Origin: Candidatus Sigynarchaeota archaeon
Lineage (GTDB): Archaea > Asgardarchaeota > Lokiarchaeia > Sigynarchaeales > Sigynarchaeaceae
NCBI GenBank assembly: GCA_030587525.1
Contig: JAUQYW010000467.1
Coordinates: 1 to 8,204, forward strand
Direction: 5' to 3'
DNA: 8,204 nucleotides
Position 1 is the stretch's first letter, and every line of letters begins with the position of its first letter. Positions 1 through 6,008 of this stretch are shown here, piece by piece. The position numbers and the translations under genes are program-made. The notes beneath the pieces were generated by a model that saw only the letters and a list, made by a program, of their open reading frames with translations, was not told where the DNA came from and did no database searches.

Positions 1-2
1 GA

Positions 3-95
3 TGCGGCGAAAGCCACCGGTACACCCCCGTCTGCGTGTCCAAGACTATTTTCACGAACGACGCGGGGTCATACTTCGATAAGGTACAAACTTGA
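3..95 (+). CDS. C-terminal end of an upstream gene, unknown function (partial)
   Basis: An open frame enters from the left edge and ends at TGA 93-95, giving the last 30 residues of a protein (ending ...SYFDKVQT). It has no start in the window. It is preferred over the other frames because nearly all its codons end in C or G, the third-position pattern of the clear genes downstream, and because its residue composition is ordinary for a globular protein. The fragment is too short to assign a family. Two cysteines and aromatic residues are visible but form no recognised motif. About 165 bases and a promoter-like element separate it from the next gene, so it probably belongs to a different transcription unit. 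Confidence 0.55.
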   Translation, partial: CGESHRYTPVCVSKTIFTNDAGSYFDKVQT

Positions 96-261
96 TGCGG
101 GTGCCTGTGTCTGCTCCTTGCACCTATGGACCATCTTATCATCTAACCAATAAAAATCTTATTCGTCATTCATGGCGGGGAAACGCCGGGTGCGCTAACG
201 ATTATATATTTTCCCGCAAAGGGAGATACAACACAGACGAAACGCGTGTGGTGTATATTTC
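96..261 (+). other. Intergenic region and leader of the four-gene cluster
   Basis: This stretch lies between the partial upstream gene and the SCP2-like gene. It contains a small GGCG/CGCC inverted repeat (175-178 with 185-188, loop GGGAAA) and the TATA-like element annotated separately. A 72-codon open frame (92-310) runs through it, but it has no ribosome binding site, has atypical composition and overlaps the next gene, so I do not call it. No RNA gene was recognised. Confidence 0.5.
202..211 (+). promoter_or_regulatory. TATA-like box of the SCP2-GH4-UroD cluster
   Basis: TTATATATTT is the strongest archaeal TATA-like match upstream of the cluster. Archaeal initiation usually falls about 25-30 bases downstream, here around 230-240. 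That would leave a leader of about 25-30 bases before the GTG at 262, with a weak GGTGT ribosome binding site at 250-254. No transcript data were available. Confidence 0.5.
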
Positions 262-690
262 GTGGATATCGTGCAAAATCTCAAGAATAAAATCGCCAAG
301 GGCACGTTGAAGGGGAAGGATCTTCCTTCCGTGCTCGATGCCATCGTGGAGATCGTCAACACCAATAAAGATTCCAAGGAATTGCTCGCCGATATGGCAG
401 AGGAAGGAGATAAGGTGCGGATAAATTTCCTCATACCGAATGTCGGGGACCGATGCCTGGCCATCGAAGACGGAAAAGCAAAACATCTTCCCTCCAAGCA
501 TAAAGACCCGACGGTCTCGATCACGACCGATGCGGACACGGCCGTCGGTATCTTGTCCGGAAAGGTGGAAGCCATTGCCGCATACGGTGAAAAAAAAATC
601 AAGCTCGAAGGCAACCTGGCCAAAGCTGCGGCCTTGATCTTGATCCTTCAAGTCGTGGCCGACGTGCTCGGCATCGAGTTCAAGCGGTGA
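262..690 (+). CDS. SCP2-like sterol/lipid-binding domain protein
   Basis: This 142-residue protein fits a stand-alone SCP2 sterol-transfer domain, a small soluble alpha/beta fold with a hydrophobic pocket for lipids or acyl chains. The fold signature is in the C-terminal half: a strand around residues 52-58 (VRINFLI), then a segment at 93-124 with the family pattern of a helix ending in SGK, a Gly-containing turn (AAYGEKKIKLEG) and a closing hydrophobic helix (AALILILQVVADVL, about 122-136). Residues 1-45 form an extra charged helical lead. There is no signal peptide or membrane segment, so it is probably cytoplasmic. The start is GTG at 262; a second in-frame GTG at 271 is possible, and neither has a strong ribosome site. 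Its stop is 6 bases before the GH4 gene, and its last codons carry that gene's GGTGA ribosome site, so the two are probably co-transcribed. The ligand is unknown. I am fairly sure of the domain but not of its role. Confidence 0.75.
   Translation: MDIVQNLKNKIAKGTLKGKDLPSVLDAIVEIVNTNKDSKELLADMAEEGDKVRINFLIPNVGDRCLAIEDGKAKHLPSKHKDPTVSITTDADTAVGILSGKVEAIAAYGEKKIKLEGNLAKAAALILILQVVADVLGIEFKR
686..690 (+). promoter_or_regulatory. Ribosome binding site of the GH4 gene
   Basis: GGTGA lies 6 bases before the GTG at 697 and matches the 3' end of archaeal 16S rRNA. It overlaps the stop codon of the SCP2-like gene, which ties the two genes together translationally and fixes the GH4 start. Confidence 0.6.
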
Positions 691-696
691 AACGAC

Positions 697-2088
697 GTGG
701 TCAAGATAGCATTCATCGGCGCCGGTTCCATCGTGTTCGCGAAGCGCCTCATCAAGGACATCCTCGCGCATAAGAAATTGCGCTGTAGCAAGGACGGCCT
801 CGTTATCTCCCTCGAAGACATCGAAAAGCATCGCCTCGACTTGATGCACAAGTACATGGTCAAGTACAAGCAAGACAATGCCAAGGAGATGGAACAGGTC
901 GAGTTCGAGGCGATGACCAACCAGCGAAAGGCGATAGCGGACGCAAAATACATCATTTCAGCCATCCAGGTCGGCGGGCTCGACGCGTACAAGATCGACA
1001 TGGATGTTCCTCTTAAATATGGGGTTTCCCAAACGGTTGGCGACACGCTGGGGCCCGGTGGCATCTTCCGCGGCTTGCGCACGTTGGGCGTGTTCGAAAC
1101 GATCATCAAGGATATGAAGGAAGTCGGCTACAACGCGGGGGTGAAAAGCGGGGCAAAGCCGCTGTTCATGAATTACACGAACCCCATGACCATTAACACG
1201 TGGTTCTGCAACCTACTCTGGCCCGACTCGACGGTTGGCCTGTGCCACGGCGTGCAAGGCACGTCCGAGCAGCTGCGCATGTACGTCGGGGCTTCGACGG
1301 AGGAATTCTCGTTCTTGTGCGCGGGAATCAATCATATGGCATGGTTCATCGATGTGCGGTTCAAGGATTCCACGGTGAAGGATGCAAAGTGGCAAGACGC
1401 ATATCCGATCATCTGGGAGCATTTCAAGGACGAGCCCGGGATAATGGGCAGCGAGAAGGTGCGCTGGGACATGATGAAGGCGACCGGCTATTACATGACC
1501 GAGTCGAGCGGCCACTTGAGCGAGTATGTCTCGTATTACCGCAAGCGGAAGGACTTGCTCGAGGCATACAAGGGATCGGAGGGTGGGTTCGACAGCTTGA
1601 AGCATGCCGTCTATTACACGGGCAACGTGGCGAGTGCAAACAAGCTGGATGACACGTACGAGAAAGAGCTCGCCATGGACAGGATTCCGCTTGAAACGAA
1701 CCCGTCCAGCGAGTATGGCTCCCACATCATCAATGCCATCGAAACCAGCGTGCCGTTCAGATTCAATGGCAACGTCATGAACAAGAAAGGCGGGCTCATC
1801 ACGAACTTGCCCGCGGACTGCTGCGTCGAAGTGCCCGTGTTCGCGGACTACCACGGCTTGCACCCGCAAGGCGGCATCGAGCTCCCGACCGTGTGCCAGG
1901 CCTTGTGCACGAGCAATATCATGGTACAGAAGGCAACGGTCGAGGGCTTTATGGCGAAGAGCCGCGAGCAGATCTACCACGCGGTGCTGCTGGACCCGAA
2001 CACAGCGAGCATCTGCTCGCCCGAGGAAATCCGCGCCATGGTCGATGAGATGTTCAAGGCCGAGGCCAAGTGGCTGCCGGGATTTTAA
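697..2088 (+). CDS. GH4 family glycosidase, alpha-galactosidase-like
   Basis: This 463-residue protein is a full-length member of glycoside hydrolase family 4. These enzymes use NAD+ and a divalent metal (usually Mn2+) to oxidise the sugar transiently, eliminate the aglycone and re-reduce the sugar. Visible elements are an N-terminal Rossmann fold with GAGS at residues 8-11, QVGG at 91-94, the GDTLGPGGIFR segment at 115-125, NYTNPM at 159-164, metal-ligand Cys183 in CHGVQGT, His213 in GINHMAW, and SSGHLSEY at 270-277. The CH-type motif after GL (rather than CDMP or CNVP) points to unphosphorylated substrates. CHGVQGT resembles the CHSVQGT of MelA-type alpha-galactosidases, but alpha-glucosidase, glucuronidase or galacturonidase activity is not excluded. 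No signal peptide is present, so it should be cytoplasmic. The GTG start is set by GGTGA six bases upstream. It is the second gene of the cluster, followed closely by the 101-residue unknown protein. Confidence 0.92.
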   Translation: MVKIAFIGAGSIVFAKRLIKDILAHKKLRCSKDGLVISLEDIEKHRLDLMHKYMVKYKQDNAKEMEQVEFEAMTNQRKAIADAKYIISAIQVGGLDAYKIDMDVPLKYGVSQTVGDTLGPGGIFRGLRTLGVFETIIKDMKEVGYNAGVKSGAKPLFMNYTNPMTINTWFCNLLWPDSTVGLCHGVQGTSEQLRMYVGASTEEFSFLCAGINHMAWFIDVRFKDSTVKDAKWQDAYPIIWEHFKDEPGIMGSEKVRWDMMKATGYYMTESSGHLSEYVSYYRKRKDLLEAYKGSEGGFDSLKHAVYYTGNVASANKLDDTYEKELAMDRIPLETNPSSEYGSHIINAIETSVPFRFNGNVMNKKGGLITNLPADCCVEVPVFADYHGLHPQGGIELPTVCQALCTSNIMVQKATVEGFMAKSREQIYHAVLLDPNTASICSPEEIRAMVDEMFKAEAKWLPGF

Positions 2089-2103
2089 AATGTCCTTTAA
2101 AAT

Positions 2104-2110
2104 GGTGATT
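2104..2110 (+). promoter_or_regulatory. Ribosome binding site deciding the start of the 101-residue gene
   Basis: GGTGATT lies just before ATG 2114 and matches the archaeal anti-Shine-Dalgarno sequence. The upstream in-frame ATGs at 2090 and 2102 have no such site, so 2114 is preferred. Confidence 0.5.
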
Positions 2111-2113
2111 CCT

Positions 2114-2419
2114 ATGCCAGAAAAGAAGCATCCGGGGAAAATTTCTTTTTTTGAAAATGTCAATGGCACCGAAAAGCTGGTCAAGATCGATGATGTCAAG
2201 AACATGCCGGAAAGCATGCGATTCCGCAAGGACATGCACGGCAAGGACGTGCCGGTCGTGAAGACCGTGGCGATGAAGACCAGCGATGGAAATATCCGCG
2301 AGATCATCGAGTACGGGCCGAATGACCAGTTCTTGGCATCGACAATGGCCGCGCCACCGCCACCGCAGCCAAGAAAGGAAGATTCTAACAAAAAGCCAAA
2401 ACCAGCAAAATCAGGCTAG
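2114..2419 (+). CDS. Small unknown protein with Pro/Lys-rich C-terminal tail
   Basis: I do not recognise this 101-residue protein. Residues 1-75 have the alternating pattern of a small beta-rich domain, with possible strands near 8-13, 21-26, 46-55 and 60-67. They are followed by a low-complexity tail: a four-proline run (81-84), then Lys, Pro and Asp-rich residues to the end, probably disordered and basic. There is no signal peptide, membrane segment or cysteine. The start is set at ATG 2114 by GGTGATT; in-frame ATGs at 2090 (one base after the GH4 stop) and 2102 would add 8 or 4 residues. It lies between GH4 and the UroD-family gene with gaps of 25 and 11 bases, so it is almost certainly expressed with them. 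Its place suggests an accessory role such as scaffold or regulator, but nothing in the sequence proves that. Codon use matches the neighbours, which supports a real gene. Confidence 0.65.
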   Translation: MPEKKHPGKISFFENVNGTEKLVKIDDVKNMPESMRFRKDMHGKDVPVVKTVAMKTSDGNIREIIEYGPNDQFLASTMAAPPPPQPRKEDSNKKPKPAKSG

Positions 2420-2428
2420 AGGTGGAGG
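2419..2428 (+). promoter_or_regulatory. Ribosome binding site of the UroD-family gene
   Basis: GAGGTG (2419-2424) followed by GGAGG (2424-2428) is a strong purine-rich ribosome site overlapping the last base of the preceding stop codon. GAGGTG is 6 bases from GTG 2431, favouring that start over GTG 2422, which lies inside the site, or ATG 2452. Confidence 0.6.
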
Positions 2429-2430
2429 AT

Positions 2431-3642
2431 GTGAAACTCGATTCTGACACCATGACCGCGACGGAGCGTGTGCTCGCGTCGATCCGCCACGAGGAACCCG
2501 ACCGGGTCCCGTGCTATATCATGGGCATCCCGCCGTATTCGAAATGTTACAAGGAATTCGTTGAACGGGAACGAAAGGAAGAACTCGCCGGTTTTTTTGA
2601 CAACGACGCCAACATCGTGATCACGCCCATGGGCGACTACACGTTGAAGTATTTCTTCGGCGCCGACGTCGAGATGGCAGGGATCGGCGTGCAAGGACGG
2701 GGTAGCCCGACGTACCTGTTGAATGCTGATGATAGCATCAATCCCGATCCTCAAGCCTTCGGCAAGCTGCCCGCCTGCACTGAAGCGCGCTATACCACCG
2801 GCGGCACGATCCACGGCGTCAAGATCCTCGCCGGCGGCGATCGATACACGTGGTACCTCGATGGCTTTCTCAAGAAAAAGGAAGATGCAATCAAGTTTTA
2901 TGACGAGTATGGCTGGCACGCTGACATGCCCGTGCACAAGGCCAATGTTTCTGCATACGAGGAGTTCCAGGCGAAATTTAGCGACCGCATGTGCTTGATC
3001 CCGCAGATCGGTGGGGTGCAACTCTACGAGAGCATGTGGGTCATCATGGGCCAAGCAAGATTCGCGTACTATTGCCGCAAGGACCCGGCGTACATTCACC
3101 GCCTGGTAAACGACCGGAAGGAAGCCCAGCTTCACATTCTCGACGAGATCAAGCGATACAAGCCAGTTGCCGTGTTCGGTGGGGATGACATGGGCCAGAA
3201 GGGACGGCCGCTCATGGCGCCCGAGACGTTCCGGACGTTTTTCAAAGAACCGTACCGCGAGATCTTCACGAAAATACACGAGATGGGTGCCATCGCGTTC
3301 AATCACAGTTGCGGGAATATCACCGAGCTCTTGCCGGATTACATCGAGGCGGGGCTGGATGGCTGGCAATCGCTCGAGCCCGCGTCGCTCATCGACCACG
3401 CGTCGCTGAAGAAGACGTACGGGAAAAAATTCTTGTTCGTCGGTGCGCTCGACAGCCGGGAGATATCCTTCGGGACGCCGGCCAGCATACGGAAGCACGT
3501 GCGCGCCCAGCTGCTGAACATGGGCAAGGGCGGCGGGTACATTCCAGGTCCAACCCATGACTTTCTCACGGAAACGCCCCTGGACAACTGCATCGCTCTG
3601 CGTGATGCAATACAGCAATTGGGCAATTATCCCTTGAAATGA
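2431..3642 (+). CDS. Uroporphyrinogen decarboxylase-family methyltransferase (MtaA/MtbA type)
   Basis: This 403-residue protein belongs to the UroD superfamily, a TIM barrel that includes haem-pathway HemE and the zinc methyltransferases moving methyl groups between corrinoid proteins and coenzyme M or related thiols. It opens with the family pattern T-x-x-E-R-V-L-A..RHEEPDRVP (residues 9-27). It has GGDDMGQKG at 250-258 and the zinc-binding HSCGN at 292-296, followed by the ELLPDYIEAGLDG helix. HemE's RQAGR substrate segment is missing, so a haem role is unlikely. MtaA-type enzymes have a third zinc ligand, a Cys in a GC motif near the C terminus. Here the matching stretch reads GPTHD, so His376 may replace it. 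The start is GTG 2431 (strong ribosome site); ATG 2452, where most relatives begin, is the alternative. It is the last gene of the cluster. No corrinoid-binding partner is encoded in the window, so substrate and methyl acceptor are unknown. Confidence 0.85.
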   Translation: MKLDSDTMTATERVLASIRHEEPDRVPCYIMGIPPYSKCYKEFVERERKEELAGFFDNDANIVITPMGDYTLKYFFGADVEMAGIGVQGRGSPTYLLNADDSINPDPQAFGKLPACTEARYTTGGTIHGVKILAGGDRYTWYLDGFLKKKEDAIKFYDEYGWHADMPVHKANVSAYEEFQAKFSDRMCLIPQIGGVQLYESMWVIMGQARFAYYCRKDPAYIHRLVNDRKEAQLHILDEIKRYKPVAVFGGDDMGQKGRPLMAPETFRTFFKEPYREIFTKIHEMGAIAFNHSCGNITELLPDYIEAGLDGWQSLEPASLIDHASLKKTYGKKFLFVGALDSREISFGTPASIRKHVRAQLLNMGKGGGYIPGPTHDFLTETPLDNCIALRDAIQQLGNYPLK

Positions 3643-3683
3643 CATCCAGCTCGCGCAGATTAATAAAGCAAATTATTGAATAT

Positions 3684-3692
3684 CTTCTTTTT
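3684..3692 (+). terminator. T-run terminator after the UroD-family gene
   Basis: CTTCTTTTT lies about 42 bases past the stop codon in an AT-rich stretch. Archaeal termination commonly occurs at such T-runs without a hairpin. It ends the + strand cluster before the convergent gene. Confidence 0.45.
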
Positions 3693-3705
3693 ACAACAAA
3701 AGCGA

Positions 3706-3718
3706 GAAAAAAAGAAAT
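3706..3718 (-). terminator. T-run terminator of the convergent membrane glycosidase gene
   Basis: Read on the - strand, the stretch is T-rich with a run of seven T. It lies about 28 bases past the stop of the 3746-5752 gene. Together with the + strand T-run it makes a bidirectional terminator between the convergent genes. Confidence 0.45.
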
Positions 3719-3745
3719 TGATGCTTGGTTATTTCCTGGTTCCTA

Positions 3746-5752
3746 TCAAGGCTGCACTTCTTGCTGCCGTTTTCCCTTCATTCTCTTGAGCACGGGCTGC
3801 ATCGGCCAGTAAAAGAGGTGGAACGCGCCAAGGGCTATCACGAGCTTGTAGAAATTGTCGCCGTTGAAATGGTCGATGGCGATTTGCATGAAGCCAATCA
3901 AGGTATCCAGTGGCGGGAGGAAACCGTTCGGCGACGTTGCTCGCGGGACATCCCCGACCGCTTGGCTAAAATCCTTGATGGCTCGTTTGAACTGGGTATT
4001 ATTGCGGATCTGCAGGATTGGCCACTGGCCCTCGTACCAGCTGTACGGGCACAGCACGCGTATCCCGTTCTGGTACATGCACTTGAACATGTACATGTAA
4101 TTCGCGTAGGTGTTGTCCGTTCCGCTCCAGATGTTCCATTCGAAAACGCCCCAGTTGAAGCCCGAGATCTCCCTGATGGACCGGAAAATACTCGGTGAAA
4201 TCAAGCCATACCGCGTCACGCCGACATTGCCATGTTCTATGTCGGCCGTGTAAAGCGTGTCGCAACGCCTGTATCTCGCGTCTTCATCATCGGGGCTGGT
4301 CAATATCTGATGGGAATAGATCTTGCTTTCGGGAATGCCCACTTCCGTGAGCCATCTTGCTTCTGCGTCGACGTTTGCCTTCACGAAATCCGCTCGGAAG
4401 GCCGTCCATTCCTCCCACCACGGGTTCCCGGGGTCATAGACCCGTGGCGGGTCGACAGCGGCGAAGCTCGCGAATAATACGCCGAATTTCCCGTTCACGT
4501 TCGCGATGGTGGTGTATTTTGCTTCCAGCCCTTCGCGGAACTCTCGAATGACGAGCGGGTTGTAATCGTAATATGATTTATACGGCACGCCCGAGGAGTT
4601 ATCGAAGTTATAGTAATCATTCTGCTCGAGGTGGATCTCGCTGTCCATGGAGCAGCCCACGAAGAGATCGGGATGATCCTCGCTGAATTGCTTGATGATG
4701 GCTCCGGCGATCTTGATATTCTGCTCCCTGTAGGCGTAAATCGGGGAATATTTCGAGAGCGTAAAGAGGCGCGGTTTTAACGGGTCCATGTGTTCCGCGA
4801 GGTCTGCCGAGATAGAATTGTTCTTTTGGTCCCACTGCACGTTAGAGTTATTATCCTTCCACAAGTCTGCCACGAGGCTAGACAAGCCTGTATTTTTCCA
4901 GCCTTCCATTCCCCAGTTACCACCATTCATGTGGAATAGGACTGGCAAATTGTGGTTGACGGAAAAGTTAAGCTTGGCGTAAAGGCTTGCCACCGGGTTA
5001 AAGCTCCAGTTTTGCACGGCGCCGTTCAGTTCCGCCATGTACCAGCACGACGCGGAAAACCCTATGCGGACGTATTGGGATCCATTGCCAAGTTCTTGCA
5101 GGAAATAATCGACTTCCGATTCATAGGTGCCCCAATTTTCCCAGATCGTTAAAATATAGAGTGTATTGTTCACATTCGGGGCTCCCGCCTGCCCTTCATA
5201 CAACGTGGGGTTAAGATAGTAGGGAGGCAGTTCGGGAATGATGATCGCGGCCGGGGCGGCAACGCACGTCGCCGCGACGCCCACGAGCGCGATGGCGATG
5301 ATATTACGCTCTTGTTTCCGGTTGAGCACCCGCTGGCGAGTGGCGGGTATGGACTTGACCGATCCGATCAAGAATATCCCTGCCAGCCCGATAATGGTTC
5401 CCACGTACCAGCCACCCCCAAGCCAGAGCACGACGCAAAACAATAAAGAATACATGAAAAGAAGGAACGATTGAAATCCCTTGGCTGGAACGAGAGACAG
5501 CGCCGAAAAAATCGGTATCCCGATGAGTATAATTGCTACGTAAATTGTATCGTTCCGAGATGTCCAGAAGGATGCTGTAAACATGTTTGCCAACTGGTTA
5601 GTCCCGAGGTCAGAAAGCCATATTTGAACCAAGATCGCCACTTGGCCGGCGATCCACGCGATGATCCCGATCGTCCGGAAAAGGTGCACGATGGAATTCG
5701 TGTTCGTCTTGTCTTGGAAATCCACGAAGGGATGCAAATTCAGTTTCACCAT
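3746..5752 (-). CDS. Membrane-anchored extracytoplasmic glycoside hydrolase-like protein
   Basis: This 668-residue protein has five predicted transmembrane helices near the N terminus (about 22-47, 69-90, 93-111, 113-132, 150-173), a soluble domain at about 175-630, a final helix (634-650) and a basic tail. The Arg/Lys-rich loop 131-149 and the C-terminal tail should be cytoplasmic, which places the soluble domain outside. That domain contains at least eight N-X-S/T sequons (Asn195, 223, 248, 262, 301, 311, 385, 584). It resembles a clan GH-A TIM barrel (GH42/GH35/GH5-like): a conserved-looking HMNGGNWG (274-281), CSMDSEIH (367-374) offering Glu372 as a possible acid/base, a Trp-rich NPWWEEWTAFR stretch (443-453), and GVFEWNIWSG (535-544) offering Glu538 as a possible nucleophile. 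I infer a surface glycosidase and cannot name a family with certainty. The ATG at 5752 has only a weak AGGT-like ribosome site. The gene converges on the GH4-containing cluster, fitting shared glycan use. Confidence 0.7.
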   Translation of the reverse strand: MVKLNLHPFVDFQDKTNTNSIVHLFRTIGIIAWIAGQVAILVQIWLSDLGTNQLANMFTASFWTSRNDTIYVAIILIGIPIFSALSLVPAKGFQSFLLFMYSLLFCVVLWLGGGWYVGTIIGLAGIFLIGSVKSIPATRQRVLNRKQERNIIAIALVGVAATCVAAPAAIIIPELPPYYLNPTLYEGQAGAPNVNNTLYILTIWENWGTYESEVDYFLQELGNGSQYVRIGFSASCWYMAELNGAVQNWSFNPVASLYAKLNFSVNHNLPVLFHMNGGNWGMEGWKNTGLSSLVADLWKDNNSNVQWDQKNNSISADLAEHMDPLKPRLFTLSKYSPIYAYREQNIKIAGAIIKQFSEDHPDLFVGCSMDSEIHLEQNDYYNFDNSSGVPYKSYYDYNPLVIREFREGLEAKYTTIANVNGKFGVLFASFAAVDPPRVYDPGNPWWEEWTAFRADFVKANVDAEARWLTEVGIPESKIYSHQILTSPDDEDARYRRCDTLYTADIEHGNVGVTRYGLISPSIFRSIREISGFNWGVFEWNIWSGTDNTYANYMYMFKCMYQNGIRVLCPYSWYEGQWPILQIRNNTQFKRAIKDFSQAVGDVPRATSPNGFLPPLDTLIGFMQIAIDHFNGDNFYKLVIALGAFHLFYWPMQPVLKRMKGKRQQEVQP

Positions 5753-5848
5753 GAAAACACAACCTGCCAGTATTCAATTGCCTCTATTGATCAAATGAAT
5801 GATGGATCCAATTAATCTTGAATGATGCAGCCTAAAATCCTTAGACCC

Positions 5849-5857
5849 ATATTAAAT
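5849..5857 (-). promoter_or_regulatory. Possible TATA box of the membrane glycosidase gene
   Basis: On the - strand this reads ATTTAATAT, close to the archaeal TATA consensus. It lies about 97 bases upstream of the ATG at 5752, implying a leader of roughly 65-70 bases. It is the best but not the only candidate in this AT-rich stretch. Confidence 0.3.
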
Positions 5858-5921
5858 CGATTTTTAACAAGTATTCTTATCGATTATCCCCCTTATTCCG
5901 TGAAAAAAGGCTTTCGTCGGG

Positions 5922-5935
5922 TCGGGGGTTCCCGA
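5922..5935. repeat. Inverted repeat TCGGG-GGTT-CCCGA upstream of a TATA box
   Basis: This is a perfect 5-base inverted repeat with a 4-base spacer, ending beside the probable TATA element of the 190-residue gene. It could be an operator half of a paired site or simply a GC-rich hairpin. Confidence 0.4.
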
Positions 5936-5947
5936 AACTCTTTTATG
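5934..5947 (+). promoter_or_regulatory. BRE/TATA-like promoter of the 190-residue gene
   Basis: GAAACT followed by CTTTTATGG resembles an archaeal purine-rich BRE next to a TATA box. Initiation would be expected near 5968-5973, leaving a leader of about 35-40 bases before ATG 6009. Confidence 0.4.
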
Positions 5948-5971
5948 GCCGTTAAACGCATATGTATGTGA

Positions 5972-5985
5972 AACCCGGACGGGTT
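5972..5985. repeat. Inverted repeat AACCCG-GA-CGGGTT at the expected transcription start
   Basis: This is a perfect 6-base inverted repeat with a 2-base centre, lying where transcription should start. A dimeric repressor bound here would block initiation, so it is a plausible operator. It could also fold into a small hairpin at the 5' end of the mRNA. Confidence 0.4.
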
Positions 5986-6008
5986 ATCAATAAAAAGAAC
6001 GAGCGACC

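Larger units (their letters stand above)
5753..6008. other. Divergent intergenic regulatory region
   Basis: This 256-base AT-rich region lies between the divergently read membrane glycosidase gene and the 190-residue gene. It holds TATA-like elements for both directions and two inverted repeats, listed separately. No coding frame or RNA gene is evident. Confidence 0.5.

Noticed and set aside
92..310. A 72-codon + strand frame across the first intergenic region
   Set aside because: It has a TTG start, no ribosome site and atypical composition, and it overlaps both the end of the partial gene and the start of the SCP2-like gene.
202..873. A 223-codon - strand frame opposite the SCP2-like gene
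   Set aside because: It spans two + strand genes and the TATA-like box, and is explained as a shadow of them.
1213..2391. A 392-codon open frame on the - strand opposite the GH4 gene and its neighbour
   Set aside because: It runs across two + strand genes, is rich in His/Arg/Val typical of antisense translations, and lacks a ribosome site.
2431..3642. Assignment as HemE, the haem-pathway uroporphyrinogen decarboxylase
   Set aside because: The N-terminal RQAGR motif is absent and the zinc-binding HSCGN motif of the methyltransferase branch is present.
2416..3645. A 409-codon open frame on the - strand opposite the UroD-family gene
   Set aside because: It exactly mirrors a clearly identified gene. 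Long antisense frames are expected in sequence with GC-rich third positions, and its product shows no family motif.
3725..4198. A 157-codon + strand frame opposite the membrane glycosidase gene
   Set aside because: It is antisense to the end of a gene with clear membrane segments and has no family signal or ribosome site.
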